From positions 26,856 through 90,855 of the forward strand of contig QANU01067372.1 of assembly GCA_003254905.1 (NCBI GenBank): a stretch of 64,000 bases of DNA. Direction: 5' to 3'. The position numbers and the translations under genes were made by a program. The notes under the pieces were generated by a model, which saw nothing but the letters and a program-made list of their open reading frames with translations, had not been told where the DNA came from and ran no database searches. Shown here piece by piece: positions 1 to 14,177 of the stretch. The stretch's first letter is position 1. Each line of letters begins with the position of its first letter. Source of the stretch: Nissolia schottii (Eukaryota > Streptophyta > Magnoliopsida > Fabales > Fabaceae).

Positions 1-2500
1 GGCCTGAACGGGCCGGACCAAATTTTTTTAAAAAAATTTTCACGTACCTATTTTTTGCATGTAAAGTCCGTCCATTTAACCGAGAAAGGGCCCTCAGGTT
101 GAGCTCATTTTGACAGTCCTAGTCGTGAGAATTCTAAATTTAAATTGATATCTTAACAACCTTGTTTCTGGGAATAAATTTTCGTCAATTGTAAGTATAA
201 AATATTTTTAAGTCAATATTCCTAAAAATATTTAAATATACCTTAAAAGAAACAATTGTGAATTTGTATTAATAGTGGAAGACGAGTAAGTGATAGAGTG
301 ATTTAATAAAATAGATTTAAGTGAAAATTTTCTCTCTAAAATAGTAATGGAAAGAAGTCAAAATTTTAATTAAAACTGAGTATGTCTCATTTTTTTTTCC
401 CTTATCAAAATCCAAATTGCACTTGTCAACAGAGCCGTTACAGCATGAATACTAGTTGAAAATTAGTGGACAATCATTACAATTATCACGAGTGAGACAT
501 TTATAAGAGTACATCACAAGTTAGCAGTATAAAAAATGTTTGGTTACATCCTTCCTTTTCCAACCGTATGTTCTTGAAGTCATTAATAAGTGACTTTACT
601 ATTTGATTCCCCATTCTAATCTTAAATTGCTAGATGCACAAACACTATTGAATTCACCATGTCTCAGAAAAGAAATTGTTGAATATAAAAGATTATGGTT
701 GGATTTACTTCCTCAATTAAAAGGAAACCGTTGATTAAGTTTGGATTTATTTGATCAATATCACTTTTACAAATAGGCCTAACTCGTGATCTTTATCATA
801 GGTGCAAGTACAACTCCTTAGGCTAGATACTATTCTAGAGAAAGCTTAAAATATCATTGTATTATTATCATAAAATTATAAGTAAATTACATTTGACATT
901 ATTGAGATTCAATGAAATTACACAAGTTTTTCTTTTATTTGTCAAGGTGACACTCACTTCCTTAATGGTGACAAAATTAAACCTTATTATTAAGATATTT
1001 TGTTTATTATATCCCTAACATTTTTACACTCAATAGACTTCACGCACAATTGAATGTTGAAAGATACTGTGAAGTATGAAGCTGCGTAAAAGAGGACAAT
1101 GTAATTTCACTAGACCTCGTAGAAGGTTAGTGTAATTCACCCTAAATTATAACTTTGAGCATAGCAATTAACAAAACAATTACAAATGGCAAGTATGTTC
1201 ATTGCAATGGATTCAAAACTGCAAGATAAACTTTATTCCTTAATAATAATTTTGATAACAGTTGGTATTGGACCCAGGAAAACCATGATCTAGCATGAAT
1301 GCCCATATTGGTCCCCTTGCAACTCACATGCTCTGCAGAGGAAACTACCAAAAACCAAGATACACTTATATTACGAGAAGCAACATATTCAATTGGAGCT
1401 CGTACATGTAGCTAAATGCAATTCAAGAAAAGGATGTGGCCACTTAGCTCATTTGTTCAATAGGTCCAACTTTAATTATTCCATATATCAAACCAAGGTG
1501 GTGTTCAATCTTGGACTTAGTGGTCCAATATCAGCTTCAACTTAACCAAAGTACACAGAAAAAAAACAACGGTAGTTATCCAATTTTGTTGGCACTACAT
1601 TATCAGAAGCAAGGGCCACGATTTTTCTTGATTTAGCCTAAAAATCCAAAGAAAAACATTTTATGTGTGGGCCTACTAGATTTTTCAAGTTACAATATTC
1701 CCCTAGAATCATTTATTCCACTAGTAAATTAAATGTTTAGATCGATTAATCAAAAGAAACGTGTGATATCAAACTAGTTTTTGATAAATTTTTACATCAA
1801 TTTTAGTCCTTCAAAATACAAAATAACTATTAATTTAAACAACAAATTATGTCTAAAGCACATTAGAGGACTCGGGACTAAGTAATGTCTTTTAAACATT
1901 GTAACATTAAGTTGATATAGAAAAGACCCTTTCATGACTAAATTTCACATTTTAAACAGTTAATTTGAATATTTAATCTTTATTTTATTGCACAAAACGA
2001 TAAAGTTGATTGAGGAGGCCAGAGCCTTATACTCTTAACTAGAAATCTCATGTTCAATTCTTGAGAATGAAAAATAAAAATAAAAATCCTCGCGGTTATG
2101 CCTCACCTCCTTTAGGATTTTCAATCAGGTCACGTCAAATTAATCAAGTTTTTGGTAATAAGATACCGGTGTTGCTACCAAAGGCATTCCATTCATTTAG
2201 AAAACCCAGAAATGTTTATAACATTGCTGAAGAAAGATGAAAATAGTTTTCCGAATTAAAACTAACCCCCAATTTTACATACTATTCCATTAATTTTTAT
2301 CACTGACACCTGATTCCCACCACTAAATAAAAAAGGCTGGCCAAACTATCCAAAAGCCAGCCAAAATCTGCACCAAGAATATCATCCCTGCTTGCACCAC
2401 CTTAAAATATGTACAGGAGCATCATCTTCAAGCCAATCATCACAAAAGGGGTTTGGACAAATTGATGAATGATGAGCTTGGCATGTTCGTTAAAAGCTCT
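1..2500. other. Intergenic, 3' side of WRKY
   Basis: AT-rich DNA with no coding sequence I can support. About 2030-2170 there is a short tRNA-like stretch (a B-box-like block near 2045-2075 followed by A-rich DNA) that could be a decayed SINE, but no target duplication was found. A short inverted repeat (ggctggc/gccagcc) at about 2334-2362 lies just beyond the WRKY stop codon and may be in its 3' UTR. Confidence 0.5.
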
Positions 2501-4503
<2,003 letters not shown>

Positions 4504-5140
4504 CTTAAACCCTCCCTATCTATATCTATCTATCTATCTAAAACTAAGAAAAGAAAAAGAAAAATTAAAAAAGGAAAAAACTTAATTCCCCAAATCACAA
4601 GGGAAGAACTAAGCCAAAAACTCCATAATACTAAAAAACCATCACATTTATCCACACATATGCTAGACATTCAGCCATAGGTGGCAGATAAAAAGACCCA
4701 GATAGAAAAAAAATCCCATTTTTTTTCTTCTCACCAAACAAGGAGCCACGAAAATAGGATTTTTCTGGTTAAAGTTTCAAAATTTCAGCTCAGGATAAGA
4801 GGGTAGAAAAAGGCCCAATTTTTTTTTCCCAAGAACAAACAAGACTGGGATCAGAACCAACTAAGAGTTAAGAAATTGAAGCATATCTACTTCAGAAAAC
4901 TGAAATAAAATCAACTCAATTTTCCAGTGACCAACAAAAAGAAAAGAAAGCACCAAAGCACAGACCTTGATGGAACTTGGTGCTGTCAAACCCTAGATTC
5001 TTCTTCATCCATAGTTTTTTTTTTTTTTTTTTTTTGAGATTGAAAGGTGTGAAAGGGAGAACTTTGCTTCGCTTGAGAATTCACACAACCATCACACACA
5101 TAAGAATACAAAGTTTGCAACTTTAGACTATATATAATAT
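4504..5140 (-). promoter_or_regulatory. WRKY 5' leader with intron and likely TATA box
   Basis: On the minus strand a strong donor (tcaag|gtctgtg, boundary 4966/4965) and an acceptor behind a long pyrimidine tract (ttcttttcttag, boundary 4544/4543) define a 422-bp intron in the 5' UTR. The last leader piece (4543-4504) consists largely of a TATC/GATA microsatellite (about 4516-4540). Upstream, tatatata at about 5131-5138 is a plausible TATA box, which would start the transcript near 5100. The transcript start is inferred; the splice signals are seen. Confidence 0.6.
4986..5012 (-). other. Short upstream ORF in the WRKY leader
   Basis: Minus-strand ATG at 5012-5010 opens an 8-codon frame (MDEEESRV) with its own TGA, lying in the inferred first leader exon about 20 bases before the donor at 4966. 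If transcription begins at the TATA-like site near 5135, ribosomes would meet this frame before the WRKY start. It could dampen translation; conservation is untested. Confidence 0.35.
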
Positions 5141-5218
5141 AATAATATTATTATTATTAATATAATATTGTAAAGTCCTACGGCAGTAAGAAAAAATTAA
5201 AAAAAAACAAAAATACTT

Positions 5219-5260
5219 ATAATAATAATAATAATAATAATAATAAGAAGAAGAAGAAGA
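5219..5260. repeat. (AAT)n/(AAG)n microsatellite
   Basis: About nine AAT units run straight into about five AAG units, upstream of the inferred WRKY TATA box. A purine-rich gagag tract follows. Confidence 0.9.
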
Positions 5261-5261
5261 C

Positions 5262-6435
5262 TAACTCTAAGGAGAGAGAGAAGAGAAAGAAAAGAGTTTG
5301 TTTAAATAAGCAAAGGGCAGAAGAAGGGAAGAGAGGGAGCTTGAGAAATGAAACCGATGTCCCTGTCACAGATTCGAGTGTGGGTCCCACCCGAAGACCT
5401 TTGTTATTCCCTTCTTTTTATTTGTTCTTCCCTTATTTTCAGCTTTAATTAATCTTTTTCCTTAGACCTACCCGTTTCAGCTTCACTTTTACTACTTCCA
5501 TTTTTTATCAAATTCAAATCTCTCATTAATGACTGTTATGAGATGATGAGTTTCATTTTAATTTGTCCATAAAAAAATAAAAATTTTTTGTCATTTTTAA
5601 CAAGTACATGGGTTAAGAAATTACTTCCTTCATTTTATTTGTGGTCTATTTTTTATTTTTTAAGATTTTAAAATATATGCTCATTTACTATAATTAGGTG
5701 TAATTCTTTTTTTCTTTTTTCTAGCTATGCTGTCAATTATACTAAAACATTTATTAGTACAGTAAATATAAAGAAAGTAATAATTACATTGAAAATAATT
5801 TTTTATATAAAAATAATTTTTTCAATTCATATTATTTTATATATTTATTAACATTTTTTTACTTTAATATGTGTAGTATTTATTTTTGGACCACTAAAAC
5901 AAAACGAAAGAAACACTATTTAATTAACATTAAATTTACAGTACTTGAACTAAATTAACCCCAAATAATTTTTCTCTCCTCATCATTCTCTTTTTCATTT
6001 TATCACAATATTAAGTAGATAACACTTGCATTAAAGTATAGGGATCCACTTTATCTTAAAATATTTTTTTAATCTATTCAAATGAAAAATAATATTGAAT
6101 ATACGAATGAATTTAAAAAATGATTATATTTGTAAATTATCCTATTTTTTAATGACATTTATTCTTTCTTTTACTATACTCTCCATTTTAAATAATTATC
6201 CATTTTTAAAATTTTATTTTTTATAAATAACTCTCCACTAAAAAAAAACTAGAGACCATTAATCACTATCCCCCTTGACTTTACTTAATAAATAAGTGCT
6301 TGTAAGAAAATTAGTGAGTGAAAAGAAAGTATTTGAATTTCACTATTGGTAGGACTGACTAATTACTTGGGAGTATTGTTGAGTTTGTATTTGTTCTTTT
6401 TGACATAATTTTTTTTCTTGTATCTCGTATTCAAT
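5262..6435. other. Intergenic AT-rich DNA upstream of WRKY
   Basis: Distal WRKY promoter and spacer. Nothing coding and no clear element termini were seen. Confidence 0.5.
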
Positions 6436-6975
6436 TAGGGATGACAATGAGTATCCATGAATACAGGTAAATGCTCTCACTACCTATATCCGTTTAATAT
6501 TTTGCTATCTGTACCAGTATTCGTACCCATTATGGGTATTTGTTATCCGTAAGGATTTGAATCCCCATGGATATGCGTGAATATCCACTAGATTTGTTGA
6601 AAATTTTGAAAAAAAAAAGAAATTTTTATAAAATTTACTATCAAATATAATATATTACAATACTACTGCTAACAAATTACAATTTAAATTAACAAAATAC
6701 ATAATAAAATTCCAATAACATTAGTAAATAAAAATGAATTAGAGCTTTTTTGTTTTTATATTTATATAAGTAAATATATTTACATAACTTTATATATTAA
6801 CGAGTAATTAACGGGTATCCATGGGTCAGATACATTAATTCTCGTATCCATACCCATTAGTAAATGAGTATGGATATTCGTTCTTGTGGATACAAAAAAT
6901 GCAGGTATACTCGTACCTGTCATAGATAATATCCGTGGATATCTGAGTTTTTTGTGAATATTTTTGTCATCCCTA
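6436..6975. mobile_element. Non-autonomous hAT-like element, old copy
   Basis: A 540-bp element with terminal inverted repeats tagggatgacaat at the left and ttttgtcatcccta at the right, and subterminal gggta/tacccg-type blocks repeated in both orientations. It carries no transposase. The 8-bp flanks (tattcaat and aactcaac) agree at five of eight positions, consistent with a worn target duplication. The family assignment rests on the clean 8-bp duplications of the two sister elements at 7402 and 7971. Confidence 0.65.
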
Positions 6976-7232
6976 AACTCAACACACTTTAAGAAATTCA
7001 CGATTTTGTCTACCACACGACCAACCTTATGTTAGTGAGTGAAAAGACTTTTAAGCAAGAGAAAGAATAAATTTCACTAAAAGATTAGTGTAATTTTATA
7101 AAATAGGGAAAAGCTAACTAGTTTCTTAATGGCACTTGTTAAGGAGTTTAGAATGGGAAATTTAGAGGTTTCCTGAGGGCACTTGTTAGCAAAACTCTAT
7201 AAAATATACCTAAATTTCTCTAATACCAAGAC

Positions 7233-7402
7233 TAGAATGGATCCTCTCATTTGAAAATTTTGTCATATGTTGACAAATGTGATATTTTATCATTAATTTC
7301 TTTATTATTTATGTCATGTATGTGGCTCACCTCATTAAGTAATTGTGAAATATCACATTTGACAACATATGACAAGATTTTCAATTGAGAGGGTCCATTC
7401 CT
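7233..7402. mobile_element. Small foldback MITE
   Basis: About 170 bp with inverted arms of about 53 bp: left gaatggatcctctcatttg onward, right ending ttgagagggtccattc. The arms match at nearly every position through the tgtcatatgttg and caaatgtgatattt blocks. The spacer holds about 60 bp. Its right tip is interrupted by the hAT-like element that begins at 7402. No convincing target duplication of its own remains. Confidence 0.65.
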
Positions 7403-9059
7403 AAGAATAACAATGGGGCGGGGCGAGGCAGGTGCAGGGGATAGTCCCCAGTCACGCAGTTGGTGAATCAAAATTTGCCCCTGTCCCCACCCCATATTTA
7501 TACAGATATCTGTTTAAAATTTTCTCCATAGATATATGGACACCCACGGATATCCATGAGTATTCAATACTTATTAAAAATTAGAAGAAAAAAATTATGA
7601 CTATTTTTATTTATGATAAACAAATTCTTTTTTGATTAAAAATCTATGGATTTAAGATGTAACAAATAAATATAAAAAATAAATATACTAAACTCTAATC
7701 TATATATAAACTTCAACCAAACAGTTGTGGCATTCATTAGAATAATAATAATCAGGTCTAGTAAAAATTAAAGCCTAGATTTTTGTGAGATAGTTATAAT
7801 AGTATATGACTATGTAACCAACATTTAAGAATACACTATGAAAGTATGCAGGTACACACCTATGCAGGTACACACCTCTAGAATATGTAACCACATTATT
7901 ATCAAAAAAAATAATTAACAAACACATGATGATAAAAGAGTTGAGAAACCTAGCACTCAAGCCTTTTAAATCAAGATGGCAAAGAGTACCCTACTCGCAG
8001 GTACTCGCCTTAACCTAACCGGATGGATAGGGTAAAAACTCATTTTTCAATGGATAATTACTCGCATGAGTAATTACCCAAAATTATCCAAATGGGTTAG
8101 GGTAAGGTTAGGATTTTAATGTACCCACCCTAACCCTACCTGCACCCTATATATTATATTTTTTTATCATAATTTTCTTTGGACCATACTTTTATTTTCA
8201 CACATCATCCCCTTCTAGGAGGTTTAAACTCTACTTTTTTTTAGGTCATTTTTCTGTAACTATATCAAAATTTTCTTTGTAGATAACTTGCGACGTAAGT
8301 GTTTCCATTATGTGAAACTATTTCTTGAGGACTAACGTCTATATGTAGTTGTTCTATATTTTATTTATAAAATAATTATGAATAGAAGGTGGGAACTACT
8401 TCCAATCTTCTAATTCGTCTGAAGAAGTTTTAATATTTTCACTTTAATATGTCTTGATTTTATTGTGTTAACGTGACTATATATAATCTAAATGTTAATG
8501 AATTGTGTTGCTATTTTAGTTATGTTGTTATTCTACACTAAAATAACTTTTTTATAGTTCACAATTATATTATGTAAACATAAAAATAATTTTTAGAAAA
8601 TAACGAGTAGGGTAAGAGTTTAGAAATTTTTTTTTTGTAGTAGAGTTAGAGTTTTTATTTGTAAAACTCACAGGTAGGGTAGGATATGATTTTTTTAATC
8701 CAACAGGTTTAAGATAGGGTTAAGGTTGAGCCAAAACCCTACCCAACCCTAGTCATTGTCATCCCTACTTTTAAACACATCTCAACTAAAATTAATTTTT
8801 CTTTAATAATATTCTTGGAATTTTAGTTAAGATTATAAAAATGTTTTATTTGTATAATTAAAAGTAATTTAATTATTTTACATATTGGGTACTCATGGAT
8901 ATGAGGAAGTAACCCCCCACCCCCACCACCTCATTTGACAAACGAGTATTAAAAATATCTATCTCTATTACCCATGGAAAAAAATCTTCCTCCCATATCC
9001 GCCTCATCATAGATATTACTCACAGATATTCACAGGTACGGGTAAAATTATCAAGCCTA
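7402..9059. mobile_element. Non-autonomous hAT element (outer), 8-bp target duplication
   Basis: A G-rich left end (taagaataacaatggggc) and a right end (gggtaaaattatcaagccta) are worn versions of the tagggatgacaat terminus. A perfect 8-bp direct repeat, tccattcc, flanks it at 7394-7401 and 9060-9067, the size expected for hAT insertion. No transposase frame is present. A younger relative sits inside at 7971-8767. The left flank is the end of the MITE at 7233, giving three layers of insertion. Confidence 0.75.
7971..8767. mobile_element. Non-autonomous hAT element (inner, nested)
   Basis: A 797-bp element inside the outer hAT copy. Termini are tcaagatggcaaag at the left and ttgtcatcccta at the right, flanked by the perfect 8-bp repeat cttttaaa (7963-7970 and 8768-8775). 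Subterminal blocks repeat the ctacccaaccct / gggtagggt motif in opposite orientation. The interior is AT-rich and non-coding. It must be younger than its host element. Confidence 0.8.
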
Positions 9060-9352
9060 TCCATTCCCATTAAGATTTATTTAATTATTTTCTTAATGTA
9101 TGAATGTATTAATGTATTTGAGACCGGATTAATTAAATAAGGGTAAAAGGAAAAAAAAAGATAATAAAGCTCTCTAGATTTCTCAAATAGACAGTTATTC
9201 ATGGAGAAAAACATTTCCTTCAAAAGTAGACAGTATTTTTTATTTTAATAAAATGTAGACAAGAATTTGAGATTGGATATAATAATTTAATTTTGATGCA
9301 ATATTATTATAAAGCTCATAATTTATCATGTGACTTTAATATCTTAGTTTTA

Positions 9353-9535
9353 TTTTTAGGTTGTCTACCCAGTATCCAAGGCTTAGTCTTGATTAATCCG
9401 GGTCGACCCAGGTCGCGCACCTAGCTATGACGGGTGAGTTTTCCAGCGGGGATACCTGCATACACAAGGTATCGAACTCTGGACCTTGCTTAAGCGATAG
9501 CAAGCCGCTTACCACTTGGACCAATCCTCATTAGT
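9353..9535 (-). mobile_element. tRNA-derived SINE
   Basis: Read on the minus strand, the element begins at 9535 with gaggattggtccaagtggta, which matches a Pol III A box, and has a B box agttcgatacc about 35 bases on. It ends in a short A-rich tail (ctaaaaa) at 9353. A perfect 11-bp target duplication, tcttagtttta, lies at 9342-9352 and 9536-9546. The body is about 183 bp and G+C-rich against AT-rich surroundings. It is a SINE rather than a functional tRNA gene: no cloverleaf can be drawn and the body is too long. Confidence 0.85.
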
Positions 9536-9546
9536 TCTTAGTTTTA

Positions 9547-12500
9547 AACAATACTACTCAATTGATAGTCGACATTAATTTTAATTTAAGGTTAATTTAG
9601 ACTATATACTTTATATTTTTTTAAGTTGGTATTAATCAACTGACTTTTTAATAAAGTTAATTAAATAATTACTTAACACATGTATTTATCCCTTTTGACA
9701 TGTAAAAGTGAACGATGAATTTCCTTCTTTTTTTTTTTAATCAGGGAGTATATCTATTTAAAATTAATCTATCATGGATTTTTTTATTATTATTCTGGTT
9801 TAGATATTTTTGCACTTGCCTTATGCGCTACGTGCTTTTCGTGTTCGTAAATTATAATCGTAAGTTAGGTGCTCGAGCAAATTGCCTAAACACTTCAGTT
9901 CATTAATGTAATTAAATTATGGTTATGATTTGTTAATTGATATTGCGTTTTTGCTGTTTGGGGTGGGATCGATCCTATAGGATTCTGAGTCAGGCAGAAC
10001 TAAGATGTAGATGAGTCATAAGTGATCCTATTGTTATTTTATTGTTGTTAGGGGTCCCTTTTTTTTCTTCTAATGACTTAAGGGTCCTTTTACTACATGG
10101 AATAAATTATGATAAATTAATATAATATGTAATAATTTTATTTTAATGTACAAGATCTCGACTAGTATTTTTCATTTTTATTTTATTAAATAAAAATAAT
10201 TTATTTCTTAATTATTTAAAAATTTAATTAAAAATACTAGTACATAAAAATAAAATAAAATAAAAATAATTTTTTTTCAATTATTTAAATTTTAAATTAA
10301 GTTTAATACTAAAATATTTATTTATTAGTAATTATCATCATGTTTAATTTTTATTTTGCTAGAATTATATGCCTATTAAATATTATTTAGTAACTAATAT
10401 ATTTTAAAAACAAATAAATTATACATTAAATAATATTATAATTTTAATTAAATAATTAATTTAATATTTGTTTTATCTATTGTTGTATATTTTTTAATAT
10501 TATTTATTAATTTATAAAATTTTTATTAATTATTTAATTTTTATTATTTTGTATAATTATAATTAGTAAATATTGAAAAAATAATATTTACTATTTATAT
10601 TTTAATAATTAATAAAATTTATGATATAAGACTATTTTATTTTTCATCAGTTATTTTCTTATAATTAAAAATTATTCATAAAATGAAGAAGATATTATCT
10701 ATACTTCTATACTAATAGATAAAGTCAGCTCAATTTATAACTATTCTTTGGTCTCTATTAGTTGTAGTAAATTATTTTTTAAATTCCGGAATAATACAAA
10801 CAATTATATTTTTTGAAATTATATCTCTAACCCATATATTGGTTCTCTCAATCATTACTGACCCACATTCTCATTTATAAACCATCCTACTCGCTCCATA
10901 ATTACAAATTTACAAACAGTTTCTAAATTTCCTCATCTTTACTATTTTTCATTTTTTAAAAAAGGAATTTACTGTTTAGATTGACAAGCAAAAAGTCTGC
11001 AGCCTTACTAGTATAATATAATATCTTTGCAATGTTATATCAAACACTATATATAATACTAACTAAAAGCTTATTAGGTTTCATATTTTCAGACTTTATC
11101 TTATCAACCATACATAACAAGCCCCAAGTGTGGAAGCGAGAGAGAGAGTCATAATATAAATCTTCTCTTGTGGATGTTTCTTTCAAAAAAACAATGTTAT
11201 CTTAAACTAAATTTTGTACAATTGATTCAAAACTAAGTTTGCAAACTCCAATTTTACTCCATGTGAAGGCAAAACCTTAATCCTTATTTTTCTTTTTTTT
11301 TTTCTCTCTCTCTTCTTCTGTTTTCTTCTACTGTGAGTGTTAGAAAGGGGGCTGCCATTGTTCTTCTTTGGCGACAATCCTACCATTTTTGCTTTTGTAT
11401 TGTTTAGAATTTTTTCTACTGAATAAAAGACTCAGATCTATTAGATTTAGAGCTTAGTGATCTAGATTTGTTGCTTATTGGAACGTCTTTTGTTTTATTT
11501 TTTGTTATCTCCTTTGTGGTTGCTTTAGTCCCTTTGTGGGTGTTTTGGTTTCATTGTTTCTTTTGTAGAGTATTACAATTGAGAATTTTGTTTGAATCTG
11601 TGACGAAAAGAGATGTAATACATTTTTCAAATTACAACATTTTTTGTGTGGTCTCCGATTTGAAAGATGTTTTGATATCGATAGTCTTCAACCAAGGGAG
11701 AGACAAACCGAGTTAGTTCAAAATGCACAGTGTTTTTGTCTATTTGTAAATGTTGTCAGACTTCTCTATAAATTGGAAAAAAAAATATTTTTGTAAAAAA
11801 CAAAAGTTTGCAATTCCTGTCAAGAGTAATTTTCCAAGTTATTGAATTCCACTTTATTTTTTTACCACAAAAAACCTCAAAATTATTTCTTTCTAATACA
11901 ATTTTTTTTAATTATTTGTTAAGAGAAAACTAAGACACTTGTCAAGAGGTTTAAAGTGAAATTATTTTATTAAAATGTAAACCTTATAAGTTTTAAATAT
12001 ATTGAATGCATTAAAAATAATAGAATATTTTTTATTTTAGACTACTAACAAGTACTCCCTCTATCCAGTAATAACTATTTTTTAGAAAAAAAAATTATCT
12101 GCAAATATATGTAATTTAAAGATTTCAAGATAGTATTATTTATTTTTTTTAGTTTTACCCTTATTTATATTCTCTCACGTACTCATCATTGTTTCACAAT
12201 TTTCTAAATATTCACAAAGGTAGTTTTGTTCAACACATGTAAATCTTTTGTGTATTTAATGTAATTTCAATGGTTCTTTAATCTATGTGCAAAATCTTTA
12301 AAAAAAAAAAAGAAGCAGATATTAGTGGACGGATGTAGTATCCTAAGTAAGGACTACTCATGTACTTGAGGGGGGAGGGCTGGTCACCTCCTAAAATTTT
12401 CGTTTTGTTTACAAAAAAATATATTTTTTTCTTACTTGCCCCCTAAAATATTTTAGTATACTTATACTAAAAAAACTAAAGTGAGTTCAATGCTCTTTAT

Positions 12501-12605
12501 TTTTTTTGTAATTCAGAAATTAGATTCGATGAAATTTAAACTTAGGACATCATGTATACTAGTGGCTTAGTGAGTTCAATGCTCTAATGACCCAATTGTA
12601 TTACA
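9547..12605. other. Intergenic, extremely AT-rich
   Basis: Nothing coding is supported. At 10100-10700 the sequence is almost pure A/T with short palindromes (actagtattttt / aaaaatactagt near 10155-10250). At 11130-11720 a more complex stretch includes a purine (ag)n run and a pyrimidine tract resembling a transcript leader, but no recognisable protein. A CA/TA dinucleotide repeat lies further on at 12909-12934, inside the Helitron segment. Confidence 0.45.
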
Positions 12606-13890
12606 CTAGTGTAGGACCCGTACAACGCAGAGAAATTTGTCAAGAATAAACCAACACCATGGATTGTTGGCTTAAGTCATTTTGTTTGTAGATACAACCA
12701 TAAAAAAAAATGCTGTAAGTCGATGTGTAATGGAACAAAGATGAACCAGATCATGCATTCATGTTGTTCAATCTACATGAGATATTCTTGTTTTAATATC
12801 TAATCTTGGGTATAGAAACACAATTCAATTGGGAAGATACATGGTCACACTATCACACCAAAAAAGCTGAATCTGACATAAATTATTTTTCATTATGTAC
12901 GTCTACATGCACACACACACATATATATATATATGGAACTATGCATATAAGACACATAAATACATTCATATGAAATAACTTATCACATTGCAGTATAAAG
13001 CAAACAGTGAAATCAACAAAGTTATAGTCGCTCATACACTTCGTTAAATACAACATTTTTAGTTGTAGAACACAATTCATTTAAGTCATTGCTAATGAGT
13101 ACTTTTAACCCACTTATATTCTTAGCACTAGACATTGCCACATAAAGCTGACCATGAGAAAATACAGATTGAGGAATGTAGAGTCCAACGCGAGAGAGAG
13201 TTTTCCCTTGACTTTTGTTAATATTTATTGCAAAACAAAGCATAATAGGAAATTGTCGTCGCATAAATTTTATGGCGCATGATGAGCCAGATGGCATCAA
13301 ATTCATTCGAGGTATATACACTGTATCCCAAACATTCTTGCCACATGCGATTTTTGTGCCAATGACTTTGACACACATGTCTTCAACAATCAGTCGTGTT
13401 CCATTGCACAAGCCACATAATTGGTCAATGTTTCTTAATAACATGACAAACACACCCTTTTTCAAAGGTATTTTCATGATTTGGAAGACTCGAACATCCA
13501 TTTAGAAATTCCACTGTTAACCACTCAGCATCGACCGCAACATTCGCATCACTCTTGCAAATAGAGTGAGCACTAAGATAAACATGTGATTCACCAGGCA
13601 ATAATGACAACACAAAATCATTCACCTTTTCAACGATGTCAAGAGTCGGAGCAAGGATTGCATTCTCCTAAAAGTATGAGAGATCGCCTTGCAAATGTAA
13701 CAGAGATGGGTACACAAAGTCAACTAAAGTAGAAATGTGGTTGGATGAATCATGTATCAAAATGTCGTGTGGAATTTCGACATCAAAGTCAAACCCATTT
13801 CTTGTGCCTGTCTTCCCATGACCGACGTCCAACAACCACTTTGCAAATTGGCAGTTCAGATCACAGCTTTCATCTAGAGAAGAAGGCTAG
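12606..13890 (-). mobile_element. Helitron 3' fragment
   Basis: The segment holds the helicase C-terminus of a Helitron transposase, followed on the minus strand by about 400 bp of non-coding tail. The tail ends in a candidate terminus gcgttgtacgggtcctacactag at 12606 with T as the next host base, fitting the CTRR|T rule. A weak hairpin (cgt/acg core) stands just before that end. The 5' TC end and the Rep domain were not found, so this is a truncated copy. The helicase makes the assignment; the 3' boundary is inferred. Confidence 0.6.
13022..13890 (-). pseudogene. Helitron PIF1-type helicase, C-terminal remnant
   Basis: The open part at 13501-13022 encodes 159 residues matching the end of Helitron-encoded PIF1-family DNA helicases: LRNIDQLCGLCNGTRL at about 22-37, INKSQGKTL at about 94-102 and FSHGQLYVAMSS at about 114-125. 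More of the same helicase is legible upstream to about 13885 in other frames, including a FAKWLLDVGHG block and a lead-in typical of the region before motif V. An internal stop at 13673-13671 and a frame shift near 13500 show it is dead. The arginine normally found in the final motif (VALSR) is replaced by Ser. The Walker A part is absent. Confidence 0.8.
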
Positions 13891-14177
13891 AGATGCATAC
13901 TCTAGGTAAGTGTTAGAAGGAAGCAATGCTTCCATAAGTTCATGTTTTTTTGGGTGCATTTTATAACAATCATATGCCCTCTCACGCATAGCAAATATAT
14001 TTGGGGTGAGTTTGGAAGATAACTTTTGGAAGATGTGATTTTTGATGGCGCTAAGAGATATATGAAGTTATTGATGTTCTTTATCTACCAACTTAAACTT
14101 GAGATAATATCAAAATATTTGCGATCAAATAATTGTGAGTTCAAGTTTTATCGTCCCATTTCCTAACAAAAATAAAA

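Noticed and set aside
9470-9535. Possible tRNA gene
   Set aside because: The A and B boxes belong to a SINE with target duplication and tail; no cloverleaf can be formed.
13215-13505. Plus-strand 96-codon frame
   Set aside because: Lies opposite the Helitron helicase remnant and shows no domain of its own.
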